From assembly GCF_949987535.1 (NCBI RefSeq), contig NC_080075.1, positions 54,987,636 through 55,051,635 on the forward strand: a stretch of 64,000 bases of DNA, given 5' to 3'. The DNA is from Balaenoptera acutorostrata. Taxonomy: Eukaryota > Chordata > Mammalia > Artiodactyla > Balaenopteridae. Each line of letters opens with the position of its first letter. Positions within the stretch are counted from its first letter, which is position 1. The position numbers and the translations under genes were made by a program. The notes below the pieces were generated by a model. It was not told where the DNA came from. It made no database searches and saw only the letters and a list, made by a program, of their open reading frames with translations. Of this stretch, positions 1-10,313 are shown piece after piece.

Positions 1-133
1 CGCCGCCGGGCACGACTAGCGTCTGCATATGCCGGACCAGCTCTAGCATGCGGTCCCAGTGGCCCTCGGCGCGGCAGCGCTCCAGCTCGCTCTCCATCTT
101 CAGGTGGGAGCCGTGCGCGCCCTTCGCAGCCAT
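1..133 (-). CDS. TTC7A: TTC7A first coding exon (N-terminal 44 codons, partial)
   Basis: Read on the minus strand from the ATG at 133, the frame stays open to the window edge for 44 codons plus one base. It begins [18 protein letters not shown] and continues [18 protein letters not shown]. This closely matches the remembered human TTC7A N-terminus ([18 protein letters not shown]...). The family protein is about 858 residues with TPR repeats; it scaffolds the PI4KA-EFR3-FAM126 complex that makes PI4P at the plasma membrane, and in humans its loss causes intestinal atresia with immunodeficiency. Only the extreme N-terminus, before the TPRs, is visible. The start has a strong context (A at -3, G at +4). 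The exon donor lies beyond position 1. The exon sits in a CpG island, divergent from MCFD2. Identity is secure; substitutions relative to human are ordinary species differences. Confidence 0.93.
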   Translation of the reverse strand, partial: MAAKGAHGSHLKMESELERCRAEGHWDRMLELVRHMQTLVVPGG

Positions 134-153
134 CTTCGAGCGGGCGCTGTCAT
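100..153 (-). other. Overlapping upstream ORF at the TTC7A start
   Basis: On the minus strand an ATG at 153-151 lies 20 nt before the TTC7A start codon. It opens a 17-codon frame in a different phase, closed by a TGA at 102-100 inside the TTC7A coding sequence. Its context is weak (C at -3, A at +4), whereas the main start is strong. It matters only if transcription starts upstream of 153, which the sequence does not prove. Confidence 0.5.
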
Positions 154-397
154 GGGAGGTGCGGCCGAGAAGTGGAGACTCGGTCGGGGGCGGCGTCCCG
201 GCTGGGGCACACACGCGGGCGGGGTCGACCCGGGCGCGAGCGGCGGCCGGGGCCCGGGTGGCAGCGGGGGCCCGGGCGGCGGCCGGCGGGCAGCAGCCGC
301 AGCACCCAGCGCACCGCCCGTCGTCTCCGGGCTGGGGCTCCGGCTGAGCGGCCCGGACGCGTGCAGGAGCAGCCTCCGCCTCTGCTGCAGCAGCTCC

Positions 398-433
<36 letters not shown>

Positions 434-1050
434 AGCTGCTGCCACAGCCCCCGCCCCAGGCCTGGGCGCCGCCAGCTGCGGACCCGCCCCCGGCCGCGGC
501 TCCACCCCCGCGGGGGCGTGGCGCGGCCTCGGCGAGCCGGGCGCGCGGGCCGCCAACGCGGCTACAGCAGCCAGGCGCGTGCTGGGTGCTCGCGGCCGTA
601 CAGGCGCCAGCCACGCTCAGCCGCCGCCACCGCCGACTCGGCGCTCACTTTAATGCTGCGCGGAGCCCCGGCGCTCGGGGGCGCCTCGCTCCCCACCCCC
701 TCCCCATCCCATCGTGGCTCTTGGCCTGGGAGACCCCCGCCCCGACGACCCGGCTTTATGTGGTGGCCCCGTCACCACCGCTATCCGGCATGTCACAAAT
801 CCCGGGAGAGGCCGGCCGGCCGGTCACTCCCAACTCCTAGAGCGAGCCTCCCCGGAGAGCCGCCGGCTGCCGCCCGGGTCCCGCCCTGCTGGGCCGCGCG
901 AGCCTTGCGCGCCACCCGCGGGGCTCTCGGGAGAACCCGCCGGTTCGGAGTCCAGCGACTCTCGGGACGCCTCCACTGCGAGAGACTTGAACGTTGTTTT
1001 CTCAGAGCGGAGTTCCTCTTTCCAACCTGTCTCCCCCCACCCCAACTGGC
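134..1050 (-). promoter_or_regulatory. TTC7A: CpG-island promoter and 5' UTR of TTC7A
   Basis: The DNA upstream of the TTC7A ATG is very rich in G+C and CpG, with many GC-box-like strings, and falls back to bulk composition after about 1,050. There is no obvious TATA box. Several long open frames cross it on both strands (for example plus 59-1150 and minus 150-614), but they are arginine-, proline- and glycine-rich, show no recognisable domain, and are what a stop-poor GC-rich island produces. The transcription start cannot be fixed from sequence. In humans, long MCFD2 transcripts are annotated as starting near the TTC7A promoter on the opposite strand, so this island could be bidirectional (established knowledge recalled, not shown here). 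Confidence 0.75.
401..433 (-). repeat. (GGC)11 trinucleotide repeat upstream of TTC7A
   Basis: Eleven uninterrupted CGC units on the plus strand, read as GGC in the TTC7A sense direction, about 270 bp upstream of the start codon. A pure CGG-type tract in a CpG-island 5' region is prone to length change. Confidence 0.9.
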
Positions 1051-2500
1051 AGGCCTGTCCTCTGCGGAATCCTGTTGCTCTGGATTTCTTAAACTTTTTA
1101 AGCTGTTTCTCCAACTTGGTATTTACATATTTCTTAATTCTGGTGTCTGAAGACTGTGATCAAAGCTGTACCGAGCTCTAGGACTTAGCCCGGTGCTGTG
1201 GGGACTAAGAAGTTCAAAGGATTACAGGGCGGCCTCGGGGGCAGAGGCGGACGACACCCTCTGCCTGACACTGGTTATGGTGGCCCCGCCTGGGGCGACC
1301 CCAGCGTACAGTCCCGTGTGGGGATGGAGGCCATCACTCAAGAAATCACAGCGAGACCAAAGCGACAAAACTATTTAAGTGACATAGTGCATGGCACAGA
1401 CCGAAGATTCCAGAATACGGAAGAGTTAGAGCAAGCTTTTAAGTATCAGGAGACTCACTGCTTCGTGCTTCTAGACAACTGTAACCGTGGGAAGTTTTTG
1501 TCAAGTGGAGCTCAGGCTCCTGGGCCCTTTGCCTCTGCAGCCACAAGGGGTTATCTGTTGAAGGCAGCCTTCCTACCCCGCCCCCGCCCCCCCTTGTCGC
1601 CCCCAACTCCCCCCTACCCCCCCGCCCCCCCCGTGGATATCCTTTTCTCTAGGTTTCAAATGCTGCTCCATTCCTTGTTTGGGGGGCACACTTCCTCACC
1701 TTGGCCGCTGCTCTGGGGTCTGTCCTGAGCTCCTAGAGACCAGGAGATAGATGAAGGAAAATGGGGACAGCTTTGGCAGTTTACTCAATTTACGCAAACT
1801 CCTCGTCACCTACTTCTGTCAACTGCTCTAGCCGGCTTTTTGTTACCCTTTGCCTGCCCTTGCTGGTCACCAGAACCAGATTTCACTTGGAGAGAGGTGT
1901 GCGTGTCCTTTGGGTGAGGGTGGCCTGAGGACACCCTGCGATTTGCCCCAGTCTGGCATTCCCCAGAGTCAGCCCTAGGGCAGGCAAAGAAAAGCAGAGC
2001 TGATAAGAGGAATCCTGACAAAATAAGGAAAACTCCTCTCCTCCCTCTTTTCTCTCCAATCCTTTGCCAACCCCTCCCCCAGTTTGCTGGACTCCAGGGA
2101 ACTAACCGAAGGGGTATTGCTGCCTGTTTCTTCCGTGGGTGCATCAATATTTGTGTGGGCATGCGGCATGGGAAGGAGGAACACAGCATCATGGTGAAAG
2201 CTTATGACAAACTGCCCCTCAGCACCACAGAACACATGCTGGACCCCTTCACGGCTCTTTTCCAGCAGAGACAGGACCCCAGCCCATTAGTGACCAACAT
2301 CTTTCAGGGGAGTAAGAGGCTGTAGGAACAAGAACAAAGAACAACCATGATCCAATCAGTAATATTTGCCAAAATCAATGACAAATAGAAAGTGTGGTGG
2401 TTGTTTTTATTTTTTAATAATCTGGGATTTCTCAAATGAGAGTTTAGGACACATTCTGATAAAGACCACTGTCATTTGCCAGCTCAAAAATGCTACCGAA
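1051..2500. other. Intergenic, no recognised gene
   Basis: Unique-looking sequence between the TTC7A island and the retroviral remnant. A plus-strand frame at 1198-1728 is open for 176 codons but ends in a cytosine-rich low-complexity stretch and resembles no family I know. It could be part of an unannotated transcript of the island. A minus-strand frame at 1806-2192 is likewise unrecognised. I call neither a gene. Confidence 0.5.
1574..1632. repeat. Cytosine-run tract (G-quadruplex potential on minus strand)
   Basis: About 60 bp containing eight or so runs of four to eight cytosines separated by one to five other bases. The complementary strand therefore has many closely spaced G-runs, well beyond the four needed for a G-quadruplex. 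Confidence 0.8.
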
Positions 2501-2939
2501 ATAACTTGCTGATCAAGTGAAGCTGAGTTCATTGCTTACCAGAGTGAGGGAGAGCACTGCCTTGACAATCTCTGTAGCATCTCAGAGAAAGGAAGGAAGT
2601 TCGCAGGAGGTAAATCGACTTAATGAGAAGGGTGTATTTTCAGGGAGCAACAAAGATGGTACAGCACGAGGGACCATCTGGTTTAAAGGAGACTCTAAAG
2701 CCAAGCCAGTAGGAGACTACTTCTTTAGCTGCTGCCCCTCAACAAAGTGGGAAGCTCTTGCCATTGGATCGCAAGAGAGGTTAAGCTATTAGTCTTTATT
2801 CTCATGAAGTTAAGGGCTTAGTGAGATCTCTGATTTACTTATAGGTTGAAAGGCTTATGATGTTTAGTTAGGCCCAAAGTAGGAGGGTATTGAACACCTC
2901 ATTTGAACTCACAAAAAACAAGTTCATGTTTGTTCTCAG

Positions 2940-3475
2940 AGAAAAGGTTTGGTTACCAGAGACTTGGGCAAGTCAAATAATGGTATGGGAGTTTCAGAAA
3001 ACTTGGGAACACACAGCCTGCAGTGGCCAGTAAGACTCAGGAATCCTCATAATTGTCTCTTAGTTGTCCGGGTACCTTTTGCACAGCTGGTTGTCTGGAT
3101 TAAGAGATTTGCCTCCATGGAATAAATCTTGTCTTAGGTCGTGCACTTTCCTTTGACAAATTGTTAACCTCTCTCTGGAAACCATATGCCCTCCCTGAGC
3201 TAAAAGAGGAAGCAGAGAGATGAATCAGCCTTAGAGCTTGCCTCATCTTTGGAACAAGAAAGATTATCCACATATTGGCTAAGAATAGGGTCACAGGGCA
3301 ATTTAAAGCTCTGGAGGTCCTGGTTGAGGACTTGTGAAAAGTAGGAGGGCATCTCAGAAGCTGAGGCATACCAGTCCAAGTATGTTGTTGATTTTCCTTG
3401 GAGAAGACAGGTATTAACTTTTGATTTAAAGAGACACCAAAGAAAGCACAACAGAGTTCTACAATTGTACAACAC
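2940..3475 (-). pseudogene. Retroviral pol (reverse transcriptase) fragment
   Basis: A 91-codon open stretch ending at 3200 on the minus strand contains a string like the retroviral RT active-site region: a segment ending in QDLQSF, then LPCDPILSQYVDN. The usual YVDD box reads YVDN, so a catalytic aspartate is replaced. Downstream, after stops and a frame change, GFLSLTGHCRL (about 3043-3010) resembles the conserved connection segment after the RT palm of gamma-type retroviruses. The reading frame is interrupted several times and cannot encode an active enzyme. Identification rests on motif spacing and order only; a translated search against retroviral Pol would settle the class. Confidence 0.72.
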
Positions 3476-4141
3476 GTGGTCAGTCTCCTTAGGCCTTGAG
3501 GATAAAACAGTATTTGAGTTTGGTTCTAAAGGGAAGTGGAGAGTGACTTATTTATGGCCCCAGGGACCTAAGTGAATCTGTATTCCTGCCACGGGGCTTT
3601 TGACTGGGAGGATAGGAGTATTACAAGGACTAGGATGAGGTATGAAGACTCCTTTCTCTTTATGGCTTTTGATTTTAGTTTTATTCCTTCCTTAGTGCCT
3701 TGTTTTAAAGGCTATTGTGCAAGCTTGGGTAGAGGTTTAGGTGCCTCAGTCTGAACCTTGATGGGTTTAGTTCTAGTAGAATGTCAGTGGAATTGTTTGC
3801 CCACAAGAGAGCTTCAATCTATGTTTGATTTACACACAGAAGTACTGGCAAATCAATATCCAAATTAGCCAGGACCTCATTATGAACAGGGAGGTCCTCA
3901 GGGACTGGAGGGAAGAGGCTGTCAGGAGAGCATTTAATGTGGCAATTCCATTCACACAGTAAATCCCCTGCTATTAAGTTAATGAGTGTAGTGTCACAAA
4001 GGAGAAAAGAACATTCCTTGGTTAAAAGTACAGGGCTGATGGTTAAGTGCTGGGGCCTAGGGACAGTGTGGTTTTAGATAATTAGGATTATTAGATAGAT
4101 GCCTGACCAAGTAGTTTGTTGACTCCAAGGAAAGGGTTGTA

Positions 4142-4647
4142 CAGAAGGTTCCTGACTTATGATGGTTTGATTTCTTCCAACTTTAAGATGGTAGGAAAGT
4201 GATACCAGTTTGGTGGAAACCACCCTTCGAATTTTGAATTTTGGTCTTTTTCCCCAGGCTAGCAAAGTGCGGTAAGATCCTCTCTCATGATGCTGGGCAG
4301 GGCAGGGCAGCGAGTGGCAGCTTCCAGTCAGCCACGTGATCACAAGGGGAAACAACCAATACACTTATAACCATTCTGTACCCACACAACCATTCTGTTT
4401 TTCACTTTCAGTACAGTAGTCAATAAATTACAAGAGATATTCAATACTTTATTATAAAATAGGCTTTGTGTTGGATGATTTTGCCCAATCGCAGGCTAAT
4501 TAATGTAAGTTCTGAGCACATTTAAGGGTGGCAAGACTAAGCTATGATGGTAGGTTAGGTTTACTAAATGCATTTTTGACTTAGGATATTTTCAACTTAC
4601 GATGGGTTTATCAGGATGTAACCCCATTATAAGTTGAGGAAGATCTG
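4142..4647. mobile_element. Tigger-type (TcMar) non-autonomous DNA transposon
   Basis: A 506-bp element bounded by TA dinucleotides (4140-4141 and 4648-4649), the target duplication of Tc1/mariner transposons. Its ends are imperfect inverted repeats: the left end starts CAGAAGGTTCCTGACTTAT, and the right end read backwards starts CAGATCTTCCTCAACTTAT. The interior carries the phrase ACTTACGATGGGTTTATC known from Tigger-derived mammalian elements. It has no transposase frame. It lies inside the retroviral remnant and so is the younger of the two. Confidence 0.82.
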
Positions 4648-4829
4648 TATAATAGTGCTCAGGTTTAAGATTGATACTATTGTGACCATATCAATCAAAA
4701 TTGTAAGACTGTCTTTTAATTTTTAGAGAAATGTTTCCTTGTGGGTTTGCGGGTAGAATGGGAAATTGAACACCTTCATTGATAACTTCTTTCTTTCTTT
4801 TCCCTTTAGTTTCTTAGTTCTAGAGCTCT

Positions 4830-5180
4830 TTTAAAATAGAGCTCTTTCAGGGTTTTGGAGGTCTGGCCATGGGCCTATTTCCCACCCTACTTTTTGCTTG
4901 CATATTAAATCCCCTATTTCTGCTTTCAGGCCATTCACAAAAAGATAAGAGGGAGAGCCGGGGTCACCTCTGCTTCAAGATTTACTACTGAATGCTGTCG
5001 CAACATATTAAAGAACCTATCCCTAAAGTCTCCATCAGGCTTCTCTTTTTTTGGCTTGAAGAACTGAATCAGAACACTAATTTCACAGGAAAGGCAGAGG
5101 ATAGCCTCCAAAAGTCCTTGACCGACATCTGCAGTGTTTCTAAGTCCCTTCAGCTTCCTATACAATTCAAGGTCTTTTAA
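4830..5180 (-). pseudogene. Retroviral gag (capsid-like) fragment
   Basis: A minus-strand frame from about 5165 to 4935 contains PDGDFRDRFFNMLRQ, followed in the next frame by NGLKAEIGDLICKQ and then a GW pair. This pattern of an arginine/phenylalanine helix and then a 'GLK..I' segment with a later GW is seen near the C-terminal end of gamma-type retroviral capsid proteins. The two parts are separated by a frameshift at a T-run near 4940, followed by a stop in the original frame. The match is family-level and by eye; no zinc knuckle was found. Confidence 0.58.
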
Positions 5181-5980
5181 GTCATCATTGGAGGTCTTCC
5201 CATTCTGACTTTTTCATCGAACTTTTTGCAACATATGCACTAATTGGTGTGTATCTGGTCACTCTGGATTACATGTCCCTCAAACTATTCTAAATTCCTC
5301 TGCAATGTTCTATCTTATCTAGGCCTTGGAGAGTCTTAGGCAGTGGCTTTCAGCTGAGAATGGAACCAGAGCTTAAAATTCACCATAAGAGTTTTTCTCT
5401 ATGCTGAAGGAGGTTTCCCTTAAAGAGGTTAAGTGAGGCTTGGGGTACCTGGCCGGCTAGGAGGGAAGGAGAGGGGGTCAGAGGTAGAGATGGGGCAGCA
5501 GTAGATGGAAGAATGTAGGATAGAGGAAGAGGAATAGTGTGTTTGAGTTGTGATTTGTGGGAGATCTAAAAGAGAGTTTTAAATTGTTCATATTTTTCTT
5601 TTGCTTTGGCCAAGGAATCTGTTAAGGAGGCAATTTTGGAATCCAATTTCTTTTGGATGCTTCCTCATGCTAATAAAAAAAACGAAGACCATTGGATGTT
5701 TGCAATTATGTTTCCTTTTCCTTCAAAGGCACTTCTCAAGTGAATAACTTTGTTCATATCAAAAGTTCTTATAGTGGCCACTGTAATTCTGAATTATCCT
5801 TAGTGAAATTATGCTACTTAGAAAGATAAGTACACAAATTTGGGCAATAGCATCAATACAGGTAAGATGCAGAAGTTGGGTCCAAGGAAGGCATGGACTG
5901 AGGTTTATACTAAGACTGGGAATGTCAGTGGAGAGTTGCTTGTGTATCCTGTGGCTCGGGGACCCCCAACCTCACAGCTA

Positions 5981-7689
5981 GACCTTACCCAATGGCAACT
6001 CTGTTGAACTTACAGTTCTCAGCAGATGAAGAGTGTGGAGAGATCTCTGCTGATCCAAACTCTCACAGACAAAACTAGTCTGAGGAAAGTTCTCATAAGG
6101 TGTTGATCAGTGGCCTGAGACAAAATTTTTCCCTGGGCTGGCTTAGGGACGGACTTATTGGGACCCACACCTGTCCTCTTCTCCATAAACTTTATTGTAA
6201 TATATGCACAACAATAAATGACCAGGACGGACATAGACAAATAGTTGCCTGGTTAGTGATAAGGCGGATATGCACCAAGGAGAAAAGATTTTCAAATATG
6301 GTCAGGTAATCAAAGGATTCCTGAAAAGGGTTCCTTATTGCTAGGAGACAAAATAGATTCAGTATTTGGGGAGCTCAATAAAAAGGAGACTTAAAATAAG
6401 AAATTAGAATTTGGGCCCAGGACAAGCCTTATATCCCTCACTAGTGAAGCCTGAAAGACCCCTGAGGGGATCGAGGGCCTCAGAAGGGGACACTGTTTCT
6501 GAATCAGGGGTCTTGCGCTGCAGTGGTGAAGGCGGTCTCCATTGGATCTCAGTGGGCCTCAATAATTGAATGGTGGCTCCCTGAAAATACCCTCAAAACA
6601 ACTTTGTGATAATGTAAAGCTGAGTTCTCATCGCAGGAAGGGAGAACACTAACTACTCTGCAGAGCCAGAATAGCATCTAAAATGGGGAGGCAAAGTCGG
6701 GATATTTAGGAAGTGTTGGGGTCTATTTGAAGGCAGCTCTTCCAGTGAGGGGGCTTGATTAGGGACTGGACAAGAATCATGATACAATATTTGAGGATTA
6801 TTAGGGCAAGGGGAGGGTTTTGAGGCAAGGATTTCAGAGTCTTAGAGAGTGGTTGGATGCAAAATATTGAAAAGTCACAAAGTTCATTTAAATGTTTTTC
6901 TTCTTGAAATTTCTGCAAAAAATGATAGTTACAACTTTTATTATCCCGGGCAAGAGTTTCCTGCAATAGAAAAGTCATGTCAGTGTCAACAGTAAGTTGT
7001 CAGGATGTTTGGTTCTTCCTATGCACTGACTCAAAGATGTATTATATATGATTATTCCAACATCCCCTTGCCCCCATCAAATCACTCCTATTTATACTGG
7101 TTATCACAGTGGCCATGAGTCATTAGGCCATCCAGAGGGAGAGAGAGCCTGATGAAGAGATGTTCTCCCACCTCTTCAGATGTTCTCGCCAGCCTCTTCT
7201 TTCACACTATTGTATTTGCCATTTGGGGTTCCCAACAGGAACCCTAAATACTAACTTTGAATATGAATTAAACCTTTAGTTCACAGTCAACAGTCCCTTC
7301 ATCCACCAGGTCATCAGGGTATGTGATGTAGAGCCGAATGACAACTGCCTTCTGTAGTCTTCTGTAGTCATAGCCCAAATCCTTACATACAGAAACCAAC
7401 TTTTACTTATTACCATGATTATTGGCTCATAGCATTTCTGGCCCATGATGTAACTCATGTCTTAATCATCAGCGCTGTGGACTGGCTAGCCCAACCAGCC
7501 CTCCTAGAATGTTGACATGAATTCTGCCAGGGGCTGGCTTGTATGGTCAGTCTTTCCCTTTGACAGCTGCCAGAAAAGCTGGGGGTGATCACTAGATAAG
7601 GAAAAAGGCCGTACAAAGGCAAGTTTCAAAACCATGAATTCTTTGTGCATGTGCGTAATTAGTAATTATTTGTTATGTTTTTTATTTTA
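5981..7689. other. Intergenic, possibly 5' LTR remnant of the retrovirus
   Basis: If the element at 2900-5980 is a retrovirus, its 5' LTR should lie here on the minus strand. ACAATAAAGTTTATGG near 6200-6187 could be its polyadenylation signal, and 6616-6690 resembles a stretch at 2518-2600. Neither LTR edge could be fixed. No gene is recognised, and open frames are short. Confidence 0.35.
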
Positions 7690-8010
7690 TTTGTTCCTTC
7701 CAGTTTTATTGAGACATAAGTGACGTACAGCTCTGTATAAGTTAAAGTGTACAGCATAATGATTTGACTTACATACAGCAAAGTTTAATGAAATCCATCA
7801 TCTCACAGAAATACAAAATAAAAGAAAAAGAAAAAAAAATACTTTTTTCCTCATGAGAACTCTTAGGATTTACTCTCTTAACTTTCATATATAGCATACA
7901 GCAGTGTTAATTATATTTATCATATTATACATTATATCCCTAGTACTTATTAATCTTATAACTGGAAACTTGTACTTTTTGACTACCTTTATCCAATTCC
8001 CTTCCCCCCA
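7690..8010 (-). mobile_element. L1 3' UTR fragment, antisense
   Basis: The plus strand reads TTTTATTGAGACATAAG and then AAGTGTACAGCATAATGATT and CATCATCTCACAG. These are the reverse complement of mid-age mammalian L1 3' ends. Diverged and without open frames. Confidence 0.7.
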
Positions 8011-8574
8011 GTTATGTTAATTTTAGAATCCTAGAACATTAAAAGTTTTCCTAGGCCTGGGAGATGAGAGCTCTGGAGTGTCTCCTATCTCCACCCACCC
8101 ACTTCATGACTGAGATACTAGCACCTCCCTCCATGCACGAAACTCCCTCCCATCAGCCTGTCTGTTCTGTTCCCTGGGCTCCCAGGTGACTCCTGCTTCT
8201 CTTTGGTGGCTTTTGTGGCATCTTGCAGGACTCCTGCAGTGGTACCCTCCCAAGAATGGGGGCCCATCCTTCCTCCTAGCCTTGGTCAGTACTGGTTCCC
8301 TGCCCAGTTACTGCCATCCTGGGGAGAGAAGCCAGCCTCACCCACCAGCAACCAGAGCCTTTTCAGCTCACCTTAGCTGGTCTGATTTTAAGCCCCACCA
8401 CTCCTAAGGCCAACCTGAGTGTCTGCCCTTCAGTGATTATAGCACTTTTAGGCCTTAAACAATAGCTTTGCTCTATCTGCTTTTCAAATCTTTCTTTTCT
8501 GTTTAAAAACGTTTTTTATTGTGAAAAATAACACAATTAAAGGAAAGTACCTAAAACATAATTATGATAAAGCA
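8011..8574. other. Intergenic, nothing recognised
   Basis: Mixed-composition sequence with no convincing gene, RNA or classified repeat. A 73-codon frame at 8186-8407 has no family resemblance and is probably chance. Confidence 0.5.
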
Positions 8575-8935
8575 CCTTTTTTAAAAATTGAAGTATAGTT
8601 GATTTACAATATTATGTTAGTTTCAGGTATACTACACAGTGATTCAATATTTTTATAATTATGCTCTATTTAAAGTTATAATAAAATATTGACTATATTC
8701 CCTGTGCTAGACTAAAGCAAACTCTTGTTTACCACCAACTAGAGTCAAGAAATAGAGTTTTACCAGCTTGCTAGAAGTCCCCCTTTATATCCCTTCCCAA
8801 ACACAACCCCAGCCCTCGTAAAGGTAACTGCTAGCTTTTATGGTAATTACTCCATTGCTTTCTGATATCCTTTATTAGATTTAGGAAGTTCCTTCTATTC
8901 CTAGTTAAAAGAATTTTTTAAAAAATTATGATTGA

Positions 8936-9282
8936 GGGCTTCCCTGGTGGCGCAGTGGTTGAGAATCTGCCTGCTAATGCAGGGGACACGGGTTCGAGCC
9001 CTGGTCTGGGAAGATCCCACATGCCACGGAGCAGCTGGGCCCGTGAGCCACAATTGCTGAGCCTGCGCGTCTGGAGCCTGTGCCCCGCGACGGGAGGGGC
9101 CGCGATAGAGAAAGGCCCGCGCACCGCGATGAAGAGCGGTCCCCGCACCGCGATGAAGAGTGGCCCCCGCTTGCCGCAACTGGAGAAAGCCCTCGCACGA
9201 ACCGAAGACCCAACACAGCCAAAAATAAATAAATAAATAAATAAAATCAAGTAAAAAAAAAAAAAAAAAAAACTTTGAAAAA
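8936..9282 (+). mobile_element. CHR-family SINE, long form with 24-bp internal duplication
   Basis: Starts GGGCTTCCCTGGTGGCGCAG and ends in TAAA repeats and a long A tract. It is flanked by the 15-bp duplication AAAAATTATGATTGA (8921-8935 and 9283-9297). It carries two tandem copies of a 24-bp unit around CACCGCGATGAAGAG (near 9122-9169), shared with the copy at 34,014. Confidence 0.95.
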
Positions 9283-9436
9283 AAAAATTATGATTGAAGT
9301 TGATTTTTACAAATACTTATTTTTACATTTTTTGAGATAGTCATAATTTTTCTCCTTTAAATTTATTAATATGGTGAAATACTTTGCTTTGCAAATGTTA
9401 AACCATCCTTGCATTTCTAGAATAAGATCAATCTAG

Positions 9437-9945
9437 TTGTATTAGCTTCCTATTGCTTCTTTAACAAATTACCAAACACATAGTGGCTTAAAACTAGCAC
9501 ATTTGTTATCTTACAATTCTTGAGGTCAGAAGGCCAGAGTGGGTCTTAGGGGCTAAATCAAGGTGTTGGCTTAGAGCTGCACTTCTGGAGGTTCAAGGGG
9601 AGAACATGTTTCCTTATCTTTAGCAGCTTCTAAAGGCCAGCTGCATTCCATGGCTGGTGACCCCTTCCTCCATCTTCAAAGCTCATCACTCCAATCTGTG
9701 CTTCCATGGTCACATCTTCTCTCAGACTCTGATCCTCCTGCCTTCCTCTTACAAGGACTCCTGTGATTACATTTGGGCCCACAGGGATACTACAAGATAA
9801 TCTGCCCAGCTCATGGCCCTTAATTTAATCACATCTACAAAGTCCCTTTTGCCATGTAAGATGATATTCACAGGTTTTGAGGATAAGGATGTGAATATCT
9901 TTGGGGCCATTCTGTCTCTGACATTGGTTGTATTTTCCTTTTTTT
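9437..9945 (+). mobile_element. Ancient mammalian interspersed repeat (unclassified here)
   Basis: Begins near TTGTATTAGCTTCCTATTGC and includes ACATAGTGGCTTAAAAC, CCCCTTCCTCCATCTTCAAA, TTTGCCATGTAAG and ATATTCACAGGTTTTG, phrases I know from a common mammal-wide repeat whose family name I cannot assign with confidence. It interrupts the antisense L1. Confidence 0.65.
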
Positions 9946-10021
9946 TTTTTTTTTTTAATGGCTAAGGGTTCCAAGCGGGGAGAGACCACATCAGGTTGAG
10001 TAAGGGAGTATTATTGTTATT

Positions 10022-10313
10022 ATTATTATTATTATTTTATTTATTTATTTGGCTGTGTTGGGTCTTCGTTTATGTGAGAAGGCTTTCTCTAGTTGTGGCA
10101 AGCGGGGGCCACTCTTCATCGCGGTGCGCTGGCCTCTCACTATCGCGGCCTCTCTTGTTACCGAGCACAGGCTCCAGACGTGCAGGCTCAACAATTGTGG
10201 CTCACGGGCCCAGTTGCTCCGCGGCATGTGGGATCTTCCCAGACCAGGGCTCGAACCCGTGTCGCCTGCATTGGCAGGCAGATTCTCAACCACTGCGCCA
10301 CCAGGGAAGCCCC
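10022..10313 (-). mobile_element. CHR-family SINE, long form, antisense
   Basis: Plus strand runs from an ATT/TTTA-rich tail through GGCTGTGTTGGGTCTTCG to CGCCACCAGGGAAGCCC, the reverse complement of the SINE 5' end. No clear target duplication was found. It lies about 740 bp from the oppositely oriented copy at 8936. Confidence 0.93.

Larger units (their letters stand above)
2900..5980 (-). mobile_element. Decayed class I endogenous retrovirus, gag-pol remnant
   Basis: On the minus strand, gag-like sequence (about 5180-4830) precedes reverse-transcriptase-like sequence (about 3475-2940), the order expected of a retrovirus. A possible primer-binding region, TTGGGGGTCCCCGAG, lies at 5969-5955, some 300 bp before the first likely gag codons. 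It resembles, but does not match exactly, the proline-tRNA type site. No env was recognised. A Tigger-type transposon at 4142-4647 interrupts the body between gag and pol. Frames are broken by many stops and shifts, so the element is dead. The LTRs are not securely identified. Confidence 0.6.

Noticed and set aside
59..1150. 363-codon open frame on plus across the TTC7A island
   Set aside because: Arg/Pro/Gly-rich translation of a stop-poor CpG island with a triplet repeat inside and no known domain. The minus strand of the same bases holds the real TTC7A exon.
1198..1728. 176-codon open frame on plus next to the island
   Set aside because: No recognisable similarity; it ends in a cytosine-rich low-complexity tract. 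Kept only as intergenic.
8901..9250. Overlapping 82-110-codon frames on both strands
   Set aside because: They are translations of a CHR SINE. The same peptides recur at 10.0, 32.3, 34.0 and 58.7 kb wherever the SINE occurs.
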